Shown here piece by piece: positions 8,845-16,987 of a stretch of 62,697 nt of DNA. Numbering within the stretch: the first letter of the stretch is position 1; every line of letters begins with the position of its first letter. The notes below the pieces were generated by a model, which was not told the DNA's origin, did no database searches, and saw nothing but the letters and a program-made list of their open reading frames with translations. The stretch lies in contig JANSYA010000017.1 of assembly GCA_024742665.1 (NCBI GenBank), positions 1-62,697 of the forward strand, in the 5' to 3' direction. The position numbers and the translations under genes were made by a program. Origin of the DNA: a bacterium. GTDB taxonomy: Bacteria > Spirochaetota > Leptospiria > Leptospirales > Leptonemataceae.

Positions 8845-9790
8845 AGCTTCCTCCGTGCCCGCGGTGATCCGCAGCGGCCGCCTGGGCCAGGTTCGCATTC
8901 GTCGCCAGAGCGGCGGCGACGAGTCCGCCCAGACGACCCACCGATAGAAAGTCGACTGGCATGCCGGAAATCGGCTGACGCGAACGCATGCGCTTCAGTC
9001 CGGGGATGCTTTTGATTTGCGCGGCGAACAGGCCGCAGTCGAGAATCTGTTTTACATGAATTTGAGGCCAGCGCTGAATTACACGGCTACGCATTTTCAC
9101 GCCGGTATCGGTCGCATCGTGCAGCAGATATACGGGGACGTTGGGCTGCGCGATGACGATTTCGCGCAGTCGATCTTCCAGGTACACCGGGTAACCCGTT
9201 TCCGAAATCACGAGCGCCTTTTCGCGCATCGCGAATTCGTTCAGCACGAAAAAGTCTACGAGAATGTCGCGCTCTACGATCAGCACTTTCTCGACGCCGT
9301 AATCGTAGATGTCGGACTCGGAAAAATCCGGCGGCGGATTTCGCAGCCGCAGCTCGCTTTCCCGCAGCAGTCGTTCGGGATTTCCCCGGCGAGTGATCCA
9401 CTTGCGCAGCAGAACTTCAAAATCATTTTGAAGCATAGAACGGTTGCGAATCGTCAGATAGCCGAATAGCAAGATTACCGGTGCTATAATCAGCAGGATT
9501 TCAATCGGCATGCCTTCCGCGAGCGCCAGGGCCGCGATTCCGATCGCCACCGCGCTGATCGCGAAAAGCCAGCCTGGCCCCGCGCCGGCATTGCGCGCGA
9601 CGTGCGCCGCGTACAGCTGGTTCTTAGTATAATATGCGGTGAAGTTATTGCTCGCTTTGCGAATGAGGGCGAGAAACTGCGTATCCCGAATCGAATCGCC
9701 GACGCCAAAGACCCAGCCGTAAGCGCACTTCGGACATTGCGCACGGACTTCTCGATTTTTTGTTATCGTTCCGCACTCCGGGCACTTCAC
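8837..9790 (-). CDS. Zinc-ribbon membrane protein, unknown function
   Basis: A 317-residue protein. Residues 1-25 carry a CPEC...CPKC zinc ribbon. Two adjacent hydrophobic segments at about 75-110 (WLFAISAVAIGIAALALAEG and IEILLIIAPVILLFGYLTI) anchor it in the membrane. A soluble alpha/beta domain follows (KVLIVERDILVDFFVLNEF, KALVISETGYPVYLEDRLRE, VPVYLLHDATDTG), resembling a Rossmann-like or phospholipase-D-like core without recognisable catalytic motifs. The C-terminal 45 residues are Ala/Gly-rich. It overlaps the cupin gene by four bases (ATGA) and the TPR lipoprotein by eight, so the three are probably one operon. Confidence 0.65.
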   Translation of the reverse strand: MKCPECGTITKNREVRAQCPKCAYGWVFGVGDSIRDTQFLALIRKASNNFTAYYTKNQLYAAHVARNAGAGPGWLFAISAVAIGIAALALAEGMPIEILLIIAPVILLFGYLTIRNRSMLQNDFEVLLRKWITRRGNPERLLRESELRLRNPPPDFSESDIYDYGVEKVLIVERDILVDFFVLNEFAMREKALVISETGYPVYLEDRLREIVIAQPNVPVYLLHDATDTGVKMRSRVIQRWPQIHVKQILDCGLFAAQIKSIPGLKRMRSRQPISGMPVDFLSVGRLGGLVAAALATNANLAQAAAADHRGHGGSYG

Positions 9791-10545
9791 GATGTTTCAT
9801 CCTGGGCGCCGCTTGCGCTGAATTCGGGCGCCGCCGCTGGTCTTCGCGCGGCGCTGACGCCGCCGATGATCGTACGATTGACCATGGGATGATCGACATG
9901 CTTCGGACCGAAATCGGAATCGGGATGATAGGCGAAGACGCGCAGCGCGGAATCGTCCGTATGAAAACTGTGATCAACGCCGGTCGGAATATGAAACACC
10001 ATCCCCGGAAACAGAGCGATCCGTCCGGACGGGGTGACGCAATGCCCGCTCCCGCCCGCGATCACACCGGCTCGCAGGGACGGATGGTTGTGACGGGTTT
10101 GCCGCGTGTGCGAAGGGATATGCAAAAGGTTCAGGCAGGGATCGCCGTAGACCGGCGGGGAAATCAGCAGCGTATCGGTACAGCCGTCGATATAAGTCAG
10201 CCTGCCGGTTTCCTCTGCAGGGCCTCCAATCTGAAAGAGCGCCTGAAAATCGTTCTGGCGAATCAGCCAGCCCGACCCTCCTTCGATTTCGCAATCGCCT
10301 GGAACAGTGAAATACATACCCGTCGAAAGCATGAATTCGCCCGCGGAGCAGCTGAGGCGCGCCGGCCCCTGAACGACGCTACCCGTGCACGAACCGGGAC
10401 CGCTTTGACGCAGACCTGCGTCGATTCGCCATCCGGCAATCGCAATCGACTCCGTCGTCATCGCCGGAAGTTCTTGATCTAAATCCCACACCCGGATTGC
10501 GTTTGCAGGCGATCCGGGCGACTGAGTTGAAAAAGTCACGATCAA
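9787..10545 (-). CDS. Bicupin protein
   Basis: A 252-residue soluble protein with two cupin-like beta-barrels. The second (about residues 130-225) shows the metal-binding pattern: HTRQTRHNHPSLRAG with spaced histidines, a glycine turn (GGSGHC), then FPGMVFHIPTGVDHSFHTDD. The first barrel is degenerate. Such proteins bind a divalent metal and act as small-molecule dioxygenases, isomerases or sensors. The position upstream of an Asn-synthetase-like gene suggests handling of a small amidated or amino-acid-derived compound; this is inference. Confidence 0.65.
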   Translation of the reverse strand: MIVTFSTQSPGSPANAIRVWDLDQELPAMTTESIAIAGWRIDAGLRQSGPGSCTGSVVQGPARLSCSAGEFMLSTGMYFTVPGDCEIEGGSGWLIRQNDFQALFQIGGPAEETGRLTYIDGCTDTLLISPPVYGDPCLNLLHIPSHTRQTRHNHPSLRAGVIAGGSGHCVTPSGRIALFPGMVFHIPTGVDHSFHTDDSALRVFAYHPDSDFGPKHVDHPMVNRTIIGGVSAARRPAAAPEFSASGAQDETS

Positions 10546-10602
10546 AAAGACGATCGCCTGACTATAATGTCGAGCCGGAAATTTGATTGCGGAACTAAAG
10601 AC

Positions 10603-11283
10603 TCAGCAGAGTGGTTCGATTATCGTCGTTGGCCTGGCGTAGCCGTGCGGGCGATAGCGATGCATGCCGCGGCTGTTCAATTGATGCAGGCGATCCAGGA
10701 TGAGATTCGTATAGCCGATCTTCGGCAAGAATGCGGCCATGGCGGAGTCGGGCAACTCGATCGTCTTTCGGTCTTCGCAGGATTCTATAATCATCGTAAT
10801 ATTTCTCGATTGCAACAATTCTCGGGCTGATTGCGAGACTGAACCGCCTGCGGGGTCGCGGGATTTTTCCAGCAGTTCTCCCCAGTCTTCGCCGTACTCC
10901 GGTGCGAACCGGTCCCAGCGTTTCCAGGAAATATACCCGGGATAGAAAGCGCGTAGCTCCCCCGCCCGAATTACGAGCACGCTGCGCCCGAAGCCGTTGC
11001 GAAAAATCCAATCGCCGTCGCGGGTCACTCGCCAGAAGGACGGCTGGCGCCAGGCTCCGCGAAACAAAAGATAGCCTGACACCCAGAGGATCGCGCCGAA
11101 AGCCAAAAACCCTGGATCGGATAGCGGCGTATAGTCGGAGCCGCGGCCTTCGGGCGAGCTGAAAACATCCGACAGGGTGATCGTCACCAGGCAAGCCGTC
11201 AGGAGGAACAGGAAAAGCAGCCAGGCCGTCGCGGCGAACAACGCGACCACGCGCAGCTTGCCGCCGATGAGGTGGAACTGCAT
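10603..11283 (-). CDS. Small membrane protein with PH-like domain
   Basis: A 226-residue protein with two N-terminal membrane helices (about residues 12-37 and 58-76) followed by a soluble domain beginning FWRVTRDGDWIFRNGFGRSV, the strand pattern of bacterial PH-like (YcxB/DUF304-type) domains. The C-terminus is basic. It is the first gene of the minus-strand run ending at 6537. The promoter is expected in the AT-rich region 11284-11350. Confidence 0.55.
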   Translation of the reverse strand: MQFHLIGGKLRVVALFAATAWLLFLFLLTACLVTITLSDVFSSPEGRGSDYTPLSDPGFLAFGAILWVSGYLLFRGAWRQPSFWRVTRDGDWIFRNGFGRSVLVIRAGELRAFYPGYISWKRWDRFAPEYGEDWGELLEKSRDPAGGSVSQSARELLQSRNITMIIESCEDRKTIELPDSAMAAFLPKIGYTNLILDRLHQLNSRGMHRYRPHGYARPTTIIEPLC

Positions 11284-11453
11284 AGAGATTACGATAAAAA
11301 ATTATTATAATTGTTGCAAGTACAATCGTCTTACAATTATCAGGGTTAAAAGCTATGTTCGTTCGGGAATACACATTACGGCAATCATGGAAGCACGCGG
11401 CCGGAGGTCGGGGCGCCGGGTAGTATTTGTATCTAAATTCAATTATTATCAAG

Positions 11454-11490
11454 AGCCCCTTCGGTCCACAACCGCAAGGGGCTTTTTTTA
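11454..11490 (+). terminator. Intrinsic terminator in the leader of the RNA ligase gene
   Basis: AGCCCCTT (11454-11461) pairs with AAGGGGCT (11476-11483), with an inner CGGT/ACCG extension, and is followed by seven T. It is oriented to stop plus-strand transcription, yet no plus-strand gene lies upstream; the next gene on that strand, the RNA ligase, starts 75 bases downstream. It either ends a short untranslated transcript from 11284-11450 or works as an attenuator for the ligase. Confidence 0.75.
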
Positions 11491-11564
11491 TATTAAAGCT
11501 CAGTGCGGGTGCCATGCGCGTACTTGAAATCCGAAGACACATAGAGATATGGAGAAGAAGAAAA

Positions 11565-12572
11565 ATGAACCACATTAAATGGCCGTCGATCGAAAGCTTT
11601 GCGCACGTTCGTAAAGCGGTCGAGGTGTACGGAGAAAAAGTCGGTCCGAATTCAATCGCCCACCAGGGTCCAATTGTGTACCGGGCGAAAATCAAACTGC
11701 ACGGCACGAACGCCGGTATCAGCTTTCAGTCGGGGGCGGTCGTGCCCCAGAGCCGTTCCGCCGTTCTTTCGACCCAGAGCGACAACGCGGGATTCGCGCG
11801 CTGGGTGGAATCTACAGCGGCCGCCTGGCAAGGTGTGCTGAATCGCTTCGAAGCTACGGAGACCACTACAATCTTCGGAGAATGGTGCGGTCCTGGAATT
11901 CAGAAGGGAGCGGCCATTTGCGGTATTCCGGAAAAGATTTTCGCGGTCTTCGCGCTGCAGGTCGGCGACCTGGTGCACATAGATCCGGACTGGATTGCGG
12001 ATCGGCTGGGTTCAATTCCGAACGTCCATGTGCTTCCGTGGCAGCTGGATCGTGAGCTGTCGATCGACTGGACCTCTGTCGATAGCATGCGCGCCGCCGT
12101 TGACTACATCAATACGCGCGTCGAAGAAATCGACGGCCTGGATCCGTACGTGCGCGAGCGTTTCCAGATCGAAGGCCCGGGCGAAGGTCTGGTGTGGTAT
12201 CCCGTGAGCCTGGCCGATGTGGGTCTTGATCGCGACGATCTGGGAAGCTACCTGTTTAAAACGAAGGGCGAGAAACACCAGGTCGTTCGCGCGCCGAAAG
12301 CCGCGAGCGTGGATCCAGAAGTCGCGCAGAGCATTGATGACTTCGTAAACATCTTCGTAACCGAAAATCGCCTGCTGCAAATTGCGGGCGAACGCTGCGG
12401 CGGTGATTACGATCCGAAAAATATCGGCCCGTTCATCGGCGTCTTCGCGGCCGACGTGCGCAAAGAATCGACGGCGGAACTCGACGCCGCCGGTCTGGAA
12501 TGGAAGCAGGTGCAAAAAGCCGTCAGCGCGACGGCCCGAACCTGGTTCCTCCGAAAGATCGAGGAAATTTGA
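11565..12572 (+). CDS. RNA ligase, Rnl2-like family
   Basis: A 335-residue protein. The ATG at 11565 follows GGAGAAGAAG and leaves the nucleotidyltransferase domain complete. Covalent nucleotidyltransferase motifs are visible in order: motif I KLHGTN (Lys44 as the AMP-accepting nucleophile), motif III FGEWCG near 105, motif IV EGLVWYP near 215 and motif V FKTKGEKH near 245. This pattern matches T4 Rnl2-type RNA ligases (RNA_ligase family), which seal 3'-OH/5'-PO4 ends of RNA with ATP. A helical C-terminal domain of about 85 residues follows. It probably acts in RNA repair. No partner kinase/phosphatase is adjacent. Confidence 0.85.
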   Translation: MNHIKWPSIESFAHVRKAVEVYGEKVGPNSIAHQGPIVYRAKIKLHGTNAGISFQSGAVVPQSRSAVLSTQSDNAGFARWVESTAAAWQGVLNRFEATETTTIFGEWCGPGIQKGAAICGIPEKIFAVFALQVGDLVHIDPDWIADRLGSIPNVHVLPWQLDRELSIDWTSVDSMRAAVDYINTRVEEIDGLDPYVRERFQIEGPGEGLVWYPVSLADVGLDRDDLGSYLFKTKGEKHQVVRAPKAASVDPEVAQSIDDFVNIFVTENRLLQIAGERCGGDYDPKNIGPFIGVFAADVRKESTAELDAAGLEWKQVQKAVSATARTWFLRKIEEI

Positions 12573-12578
12573 CGAGAA

Positions 12579-12610
12579 CCGGATGGAGGAACCGAAAGGC
12601 CTCCGTCCGG
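12579..12610. terminator. 11-bp hairpin between convergent genes
   Basis: CCGGATGGAGG (12579-12589) pairs with CCTCCGTCCGG (12600-12610) with one G-T wobble and a ten-base loop. It begins seven bases after the ligase stop codon and sits between convergent genes. There is no T-tract on either strand, so it may be a U-less terminator or an mRNA-protecting hairpin. Confidence 0.45.
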
Positions 12611-12625
12611 CTCCGAAGCAAGAAG

Positions 12626-13360
12626 TCATGAATCGAGAGTCGTCTCCGACTGGCAATATCCATCGGGCGCTGCGGCCTGAATGAAATGAGCGTTACCCGA
12701 GAAGCGAAAACCGCGCGCCCCGAGATGGCGTTTCAACTGTTCGGCGGTCTCATCGAATCCGCCGAAGCCAGCGGTCGGCGTATAAGTGAAACGCGCCTGG
12801 CCGTCGCCGGTAAAAGGAATCAGATGAAACAGGTGATTCGTTTCCGGTTTCGCCAGATTCAGCTGCAACTCGTAACGCCGCATGCCTTCGTATCCGATTC
12901 GCGCGCTCCGAAACAGCAGATTGCATATGTCCGTCGTGCGAAAGCTCTGAGTGATCAGCGGCCCCCTGATCCGGCTTTCACTGTCATCGAAGCGGATCGA
13001 CGTAAGATCCAGGAAAGCCATCGGGCCGATCGCGAGTCCCAGGAAGAGGGTCGGGATCGCCGGAAGCAGAATGCGAACCCGGTTTTCGTCGCGGCTGTCC
13101 CGGGCGGCCATCCAGGAGAGCGGCGCCACCACCCAGCCGAGCGATATCGTAAACCACGAGAAAAAGAGCGCGATCAGGCCGGGATAGGCTGCGATCAAAA
13201 GATAGTCTTGTCCGATAGTGAAGTACGGTTGCGTTATCGAAAAAACAATTCCGAGTAGCATCCAGATCGGCCCCGAGCACACGAGGACGACGCAGCTCCA
13301 TAAATATAGAGACAGGGCGTCTTTCGGAGAGCGCTCCCAAATCGACAACAGGCGTTCCAT
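12626..13360 (-). CDS. Membrane protein, paralogue of 14100..14867
   Basis: A 244-residue protein. The start at ATG 13360 aligns with the start of its paralogue and has GGGAG ten bases ahead. Three to four membrane helices occupy residues 15-125 (LYLWSCVVLVCSGPIWMLLG, LLIAAYPGLIALFFSWF, LPAIPTLFLGLAIGPMAFL). A conserved juxtamembrane block (DDSESRIRGPLITQSFRTTD) leads to a soluble domain of about 110 residues. The paralogue is similar over its whole length, so the pair arose by tandem duplication with the Hint-like gene between them. The family is unknown. Confidence 0.65.
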   Translation of the reverse strand: MERLLSIWERSPKDALSLYLWSCVVLVCSGPIWMLLGIVFSITQPYFTIGQDYLLIAAYPGLIALFFSWFTISLGWVVAPLSWMAARDSRDENRVRILLPAIPTLFLGLAIGPMAFLDLTSIRFDDSESRIRGPLITQSFRTTDICNLLFRSARIGYEGMRRYELQLNLAKPETNHLFHLIPFTGDGQARFTYTPTAGFGGFDETAEQLKRHLGARGFRFSGNAHFIQAAAPDGYCQSETTLDS

Positions 13361-13587
13361 CTTATTCATTCTCCCTGTGATGTCCTCCCGCACGCACGAA
13401 TTCTTTCGCAACCGATTAAGCTGTCGAGCATTTCGCTTGAGATCGGAGTCTCTGGTGAAAATCGTATTCGGGAACCGGCTTTCGACCGACAGAATTTTTT
13501 CGGAATAGTAGTCTTGAGCGCGAACTCGCCCGCTTTTTTATGCACAAAGGCGACCCGGTTGCGCGCGCCGCGAAACGGTGATTCCTA

Positions 13588-14100
13588 TCATTCTCGAACT
13601 GGAAACCAGAATCGGCCGACCCTGAAACTGTGCCAGTCTTCGACGTCTAACCAGTAGATTCGCTTCGCTTCGGTGCGAAGCTCGATCGCAATCACTCGCG
13701 CCGAACTTGTGAGAGAACCAATCAGAATATCTTCGGTCGTCAACTGGTCCGCTCTTTTCCACTCGAAGCCCCACGTAAGCAATTGAGTCGACCCCGAGAC
13801 TTCCAGCATTAGATTCGTATGCTCCATCAGGATGAAATAGGTTTCCGGGACAATCTGGCTGCGGACATCCAGAACGCGCTTGAGCTTCGATCGATAGAGT
13901 CGCTCGGGGTTCGGCGAGTCCACCGTGTCGCCGACAGCGATCGTTTCCACCGGTCCGAAGGTGCTGTATTGACTGACCATCGTGCCGCCAACGACGCCCG
14001 CCTGGATTTTAGCGGGAGGCACCGGCCGTTCGAGCGCTGAACAGCCGAGGGCCAGCGCCGCGATCGCGCTGGCTCCGATTTTTTTGGTTAGCGTAAGCAT
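13588..14100 (-). CDS. Lipoprotein with a decayed Hint (intein/hedgehog) domain
   Basis: A 170-residue protein with lipobox ALALGC (lipidation at Cys20). Residues about 33-168 follow the Hint domain used by inteins and by processing modules of polymorphic toxins: block A VVGGTMVSQYSTFGPVETI then AVGDTV, block B around 98-110, GFEWKRADQLTTEDILIG, and block F RIYWLDVEDWHSFRVG. The catalytic positions are gone: the first Cys of the usual CF-x-x-GT is Val, the TxxH motif is SGSTQ, and the terminal HN is absent (PVRE). It should not self-splice. It overlaps the upstream gene by one base (TAATG). A binding role at the membrane is likely. Confidence 0.7.
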   Translation of the reverse strand: MLTLTKKIGASAIAALALGCSALERPVPPAKIQAGVVGGTMVSQYSTFGPVETIAVGDTVDSPNPERLYRSKLKRVLDVRSQIVPETYFILMEHTNLMLEVSGSTQLLTWGFEWKRADQLTTEDILIGSLTSSARVIAIELRTEAKRIYWLDVEDWHSFRVGRFWFPVRE

Positions 14101-14867
14101 TATGATTCGATGTCAATCCCCGGAAGCAGGCTCCGATCCCCGGGCGAAGACTCCGGCCGGCAGCGTCCATCGGGCGCAGCGGCCCGAATCGATTTATCAG
14201 CGCCCGAAAAACGAAAGCCGCGTGCTTCGAAATAGCGCTGCAACTCTTCAGCGGCCTGATCAAATCCTTCAGAGCCCACGGTCGGCGTATAAATGAAACG
14301 CGCTTCGCCGTCGCCGGTAAACGGAATCAGATGAAATAGATAATTCATTTCCGGTTTCGCCAGATCGAATTTTAATTCGTAACGCGTCATTCCTCTATAT
14401 CCGAGTGGCGCGCTGCGAAACCTTACTTCGCATATGTCCGTCGTGCGAAAGCTCTGAGTGATCAACGGTCCCTTGATCCGGCTCTCTGAGTCGCCGCTTC
14501 GGATCGACGTGAGATCCAGGCAGGCCATCGGACCGACTAAGAGTCCCGCCATGAGGGTCGTTAAGATCAAGAGCAATGTGACAGCTCGCTTTTGCCCGTA
14601 GGTACTTCCGACGGCCATCCAGGATATCGGCGCCACCACCCAGGCCATCGAAATCATAAGCCAGGAGACCAGGCAGGCGATCAGGCCGGGATATGCATCG
14701 ATCGATAGCTCGTCCGCTCCGATCGTAAAAAACGGCTGGGTGATAGAAAAAATAAATCCGAGCGACAACCAGACCGGCCCCGAACACAGGAGGACGACAT
14801 TGCTCCACATATATATGGACAGGCCGTTTTTCGAGAGACGTTGCCAGATCTGGAAGAAGGGTTCCAT
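14100..14867 (-). CDS. Membrane protein, paralogue of 12626..13360
   Basis: A 255-residue protein with the same architecture as 12626..13360: IYMWSNVVLLCSGPVWLSLG and three further hydrophobic segments up to residue 130, the shared block DSESRIKGPLITQSFRTTDI, then a soluble domain with FHLIPFTGDGEARFIYTPTV. The C-terminal 20 residues are a unique polar extension. It starts two bases after the CYTH gene and ends in the start codon of the Hint-like lipoprotein, so these genes form one transcription unit. Confidence 0.65.
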   Translation of the reverse strand: MEPFFQIWQRLSKNGLSIYMWSNVVLLCSGPVWLSLGFIFSITQPFFTIGADELSIDAYPGLIACLVSWLMISMAWVVAPISWMAVGSTYGQKRAVTLLLILTTLMAGLLVGPMACLDLTSIRSGDSESRIKGPLITQSFRTTDICEVRFRSAPLGYRGMTRYELKFDLAKPEMNYLFHLIPFTGDGEARFIYTPTVGSEGFDQAAEELQRYFEARGFRFSGADKSIRAAAPDGRCRPESSPGDRSLLPGIDIES

Positions 14868-14869
14868 GT

Positions 14870-15337
14870 CTACTCCCAGTCGCCGAAAGGATGTTGCAGC
14901 AAATTCGAATTAAAATAGCGTGGATCGTCCGTAACTTCTTCGACCACCCAGTCCGGCATTTCGAACTCTTCGTCTTCGCTTGCGAGTTCGATTTCCGCGA
15001 CGACGAGCCCGGCGTTGGCGCCGGAGAATTCGTCGATCTCCCAGACATGCCGGCCGACAGGCACGCGATAACGCGTCTTTGAAAGAATCGGGCGCTCGCA
15101 CAGCTCGTTCAGCATGTGTCGTCCTTCATCGATTGGGATTTCGTATTCGAATTCCAAACGGGTCGCGCCGGAGGTCAGCCCTTTGATCGTCAGCCAGGCT
15201 TGCTTGCCGGTCACGCGAACGCGAACGATCCGTTCTTTAGCGCTGTTTAAGTAGCCCTGGGAAATCTCCTGATGGGATTCCGGGCGCGGCCAGGCCCCAA
15301 CTTTGATTCGAAATTTTCGCTCGATTTCTTGCGGCAT
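14870..15337 (-). CDS. CYTH-domain protein (triphosphate-binding fold)
   Basis: A 155-residue protein that is a single CYTH domain. The N-terminal signature EIERKF (residues 4-9) and the alternating charged strands RIVRVRVTGKQAWLTIKG, LEFEYEIP and GLVVAEIELASEDEEF supply the acidic and basic residues that line the triphosphate tunnel. Members cleave inorganic or thiamine triphosphate, or make cAMP. The length and motif match short bacterial CYTH phosphatases. It is the first gene of a tight minus-strand group with the paralogous membrane proteins. Confidence 0.85.
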   Translation of the reverse strand: MPQEIERKFRIKVGAWPRPESHQEISQGYLNSAKERIVRVRVTGKQAWLTIKGLTSGATRLEFEYEIPIDEGRHMLNELCERPILSKTRYRVPVGRHVWEIDEFSGANAGLVVAEIELASEDEEFEMPDWVVEEVTDDPRYFNSNLLQHPFGDWE

Positions 15338-15381
15338 TGTTATCGCCCTGATCGCATCACTATCGAAAGCCCATCGAATGC

Positions 15382-16284
15382 CTATCGTACGCCTTCGTCG
15401 TCTATCATCTTCGCGAATCGAGATTCGTATAGCTCTCGCGACGAAGGCTGCAAGCCATAAAACGGCTCAGAATACAGTTCGCCGCTGCGATCCGTATAAA
15501 TCCAGCTGAATTCTTCGCCGGACTCTCCGGTCGGATTCCTGGGCCAGAGCAAAGCTCGATGCCGATAGAGTTGCCCGGAAACTTTCGTCGTTCCGCCGAA
15601 TTCGGGTTTCGTCCAGGTGATGAAGGTATAGGCGCCGCTGGCTTTCGTTTTCAAACAGTAGAGCGAGTCGACGACGCCCATCGCGTGCACTCGTTCGTCG
15701 TATTGCTGAACCGGCTGAAAATCGGACGGACGCGACAGATAATAATCGAAGACCCAGCCGACCGCGCTCGGTTCCTGCGGTTCGTTAAAGCCGAGCTCGG
15801 AAAAATAAACGAAGGCCCAGCGTCCGGTCTTGCCGGCGATCACCACCGGATCCTTGCGCGTATACAAAACGCCCACGCGACTCGCCAGCTTCATTGTCGT
15901 CAGCACGCGCGCTTCTGATCCGAGCCCGGGTTTCGCGCGCAGGCGAACGCCGGCGCCGTTGACATAAACATATTGCTGAGTGGGATATTCGTCACCGGCG
16001 CCGAAGAAGTCTTTGCCCGGCCCGGTATAACATTCCTCGGGCACGCTCAGCGGCCCGGGTTCCCGCAGGGCTGAACGGCATGTTTCCGGCAGCGCCCCGG
16101 GTAGACTCACATCCGCAGCAACGCCCGGCGGCATAGATTTCGATTTTTCGCTGCGGTTCGCATCTTCGCAGCCCGCCGCGCACAGGATCATTAAAGATAG
16201 GATTGTCAACGATAGGATCCGGGCCGCCATCGGACTCGTCCCGGGACGGCCGCCGTGTTTTTTGGATCGGTGCTTCGTCTGCAT
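15382..16284 (-). CDS. SH3-domain lipoprotein
   Basis: About 300 residues if the ATG at 16284 is used; 16230 would give a shorter, more typical signal peptide and is a fair alternative. The signal sequence MAARILSLTILSLMILCAAG ends in a Cys (lipobox LCAAGC). Residues about 105-190 form an SH3-like domain (VYVNGAGVRLRAKPGLGSEA then WAFVYFSELGF and VGWVFDYYL). The C-terminal 110 residues are unrecognised. The class matches the proteins at 310..1113 and 5410..6378. It is likely cotranscribed with, and upstream of, the CYTH gene. Confidence 0.7.
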   Translation of the reverse strand: MQTKHRSKKHGGRPGTSPMAARILSLTILSLMILCAAGCEDANRSEKSKSMPPGVAADVSLPGALPETCRSALREPGPLSVPEECYTGPGKDFFGAGDEYPTQQYVYVNGAGVRLRAKPGLGSEARVLTTMKLASRVGVLYTRKDPVVIAGKTGRWAFVYFSELGFNEPQEPSAVGWVFDYYLSRPSDFQPVQQYDERVHAMGVVDSLYCLKTKASGAYTFITWTKPEFGGTTKVSGQLYRHRALLWPRNPTGESGEEFSWIYTDRSGELYSEPFYGLQPSSRELYESRFAKMIDDEGVR

Positions 16285-16445
16285 TTTATAATCATTTAGA
16301 ATGCGGCAGAACAAATCAGTCAATGAATTTCATGAGTGAGCGACAATCGCGCCTGGAGATAAGATTGACTGATGAAATTCCGCGGCGAAACTCAACCAGA
16401 GCGCCGCGGCTTTGCGTGTGCCCCACCACTACCCGGGAAAAAACA

Positions 16446-16949
16446 ATGCGCCTCACTTCTTACATACAGTCCGGCATCGCGCTCATCTTCGCGCTGGCCC
16501 TGCACTGCCATAGTCCCGAAGCCGCGCGCGAAGCCCATTTGCGTGATTGTCCGCTGGTCTGGGTGACCGATATTGGTTTGTGTTTGACGCGGGCGTCTTC
16601 GGAGCTTGCCCGCTATGAAGACGCCCGCGAAATCTGCGCGGCGCGGGGCCTGAGTATTCCTCAGCCGGCCGAAATAGAAAACGCGACCGGCACGCACGCC
16701 GTTCTGGATCGCGAGCTGGCGCCCTACTGGGGCGCGGGCGGCTATCTGATTCGCTTTGACCAGCAGCCTGACCGAGCCCTGCGCGAATCAAAAAGCGTGC
16801 GAGCACGATTCGTTTGTGTCGCATATATGCCAGTCCTGAGCCCCGGGAATCCTTTCCCCTTTCAACCGGGGCTGTATGAGCTAATGGAAGATCCGGACGG
16901 CGCCTGCCGGCGATCGGGCCTGGGCTGCTCTCAGGAGGCGCTGGATTAG
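16446..16949 (+). CDS. Small lipoprotein with lectin-like fold
   Basis: A 167-residue protein. The start at 16446 gives a signal peptide with lipobox LALHC (Cys21). The sequence CLTRASSELARYEDAREICA followed by ARGLSIPQPAEIENA matches the alpha-helix/Cys/loop signature of C-type-lectin-like folds, where a helical Ala/Cys segment is followed by a Pro and a Glu. Further cysteines (FVCVAYMP, GACRRSGLGC) probably form disulphides. A surface or periplasmic binding role is suggested. It is transcribed alone, divergent from 15382..16284. Confidence 0.55.
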   Translation: MRLTSYIQSGIALIFALALHCHSPEAAREAHLRDCPLVWVTDIGLCLTRASSELARYEDAREICAARGLSIPQPAEIENATGTHAVLDRELAPYWGAGGYLIRFDQQPDRALRESKSVRARFVCVAYMPVLSPGNPFPFQPGLYELMEDPDGACRRSGLGCSQEALD

Positions 16950-16987
16950 ATTTTCGCTAAGTGCGAATAAAGTCAAATTAGCAGGCG

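Noticed and set aside
16203..16445. N-terminal extension of the lectin-like lipoprotein
   Set aside because: It would overlap the divergent SH3 lipoprotein and bury the signal peptide; the ATG at 16446 is better.
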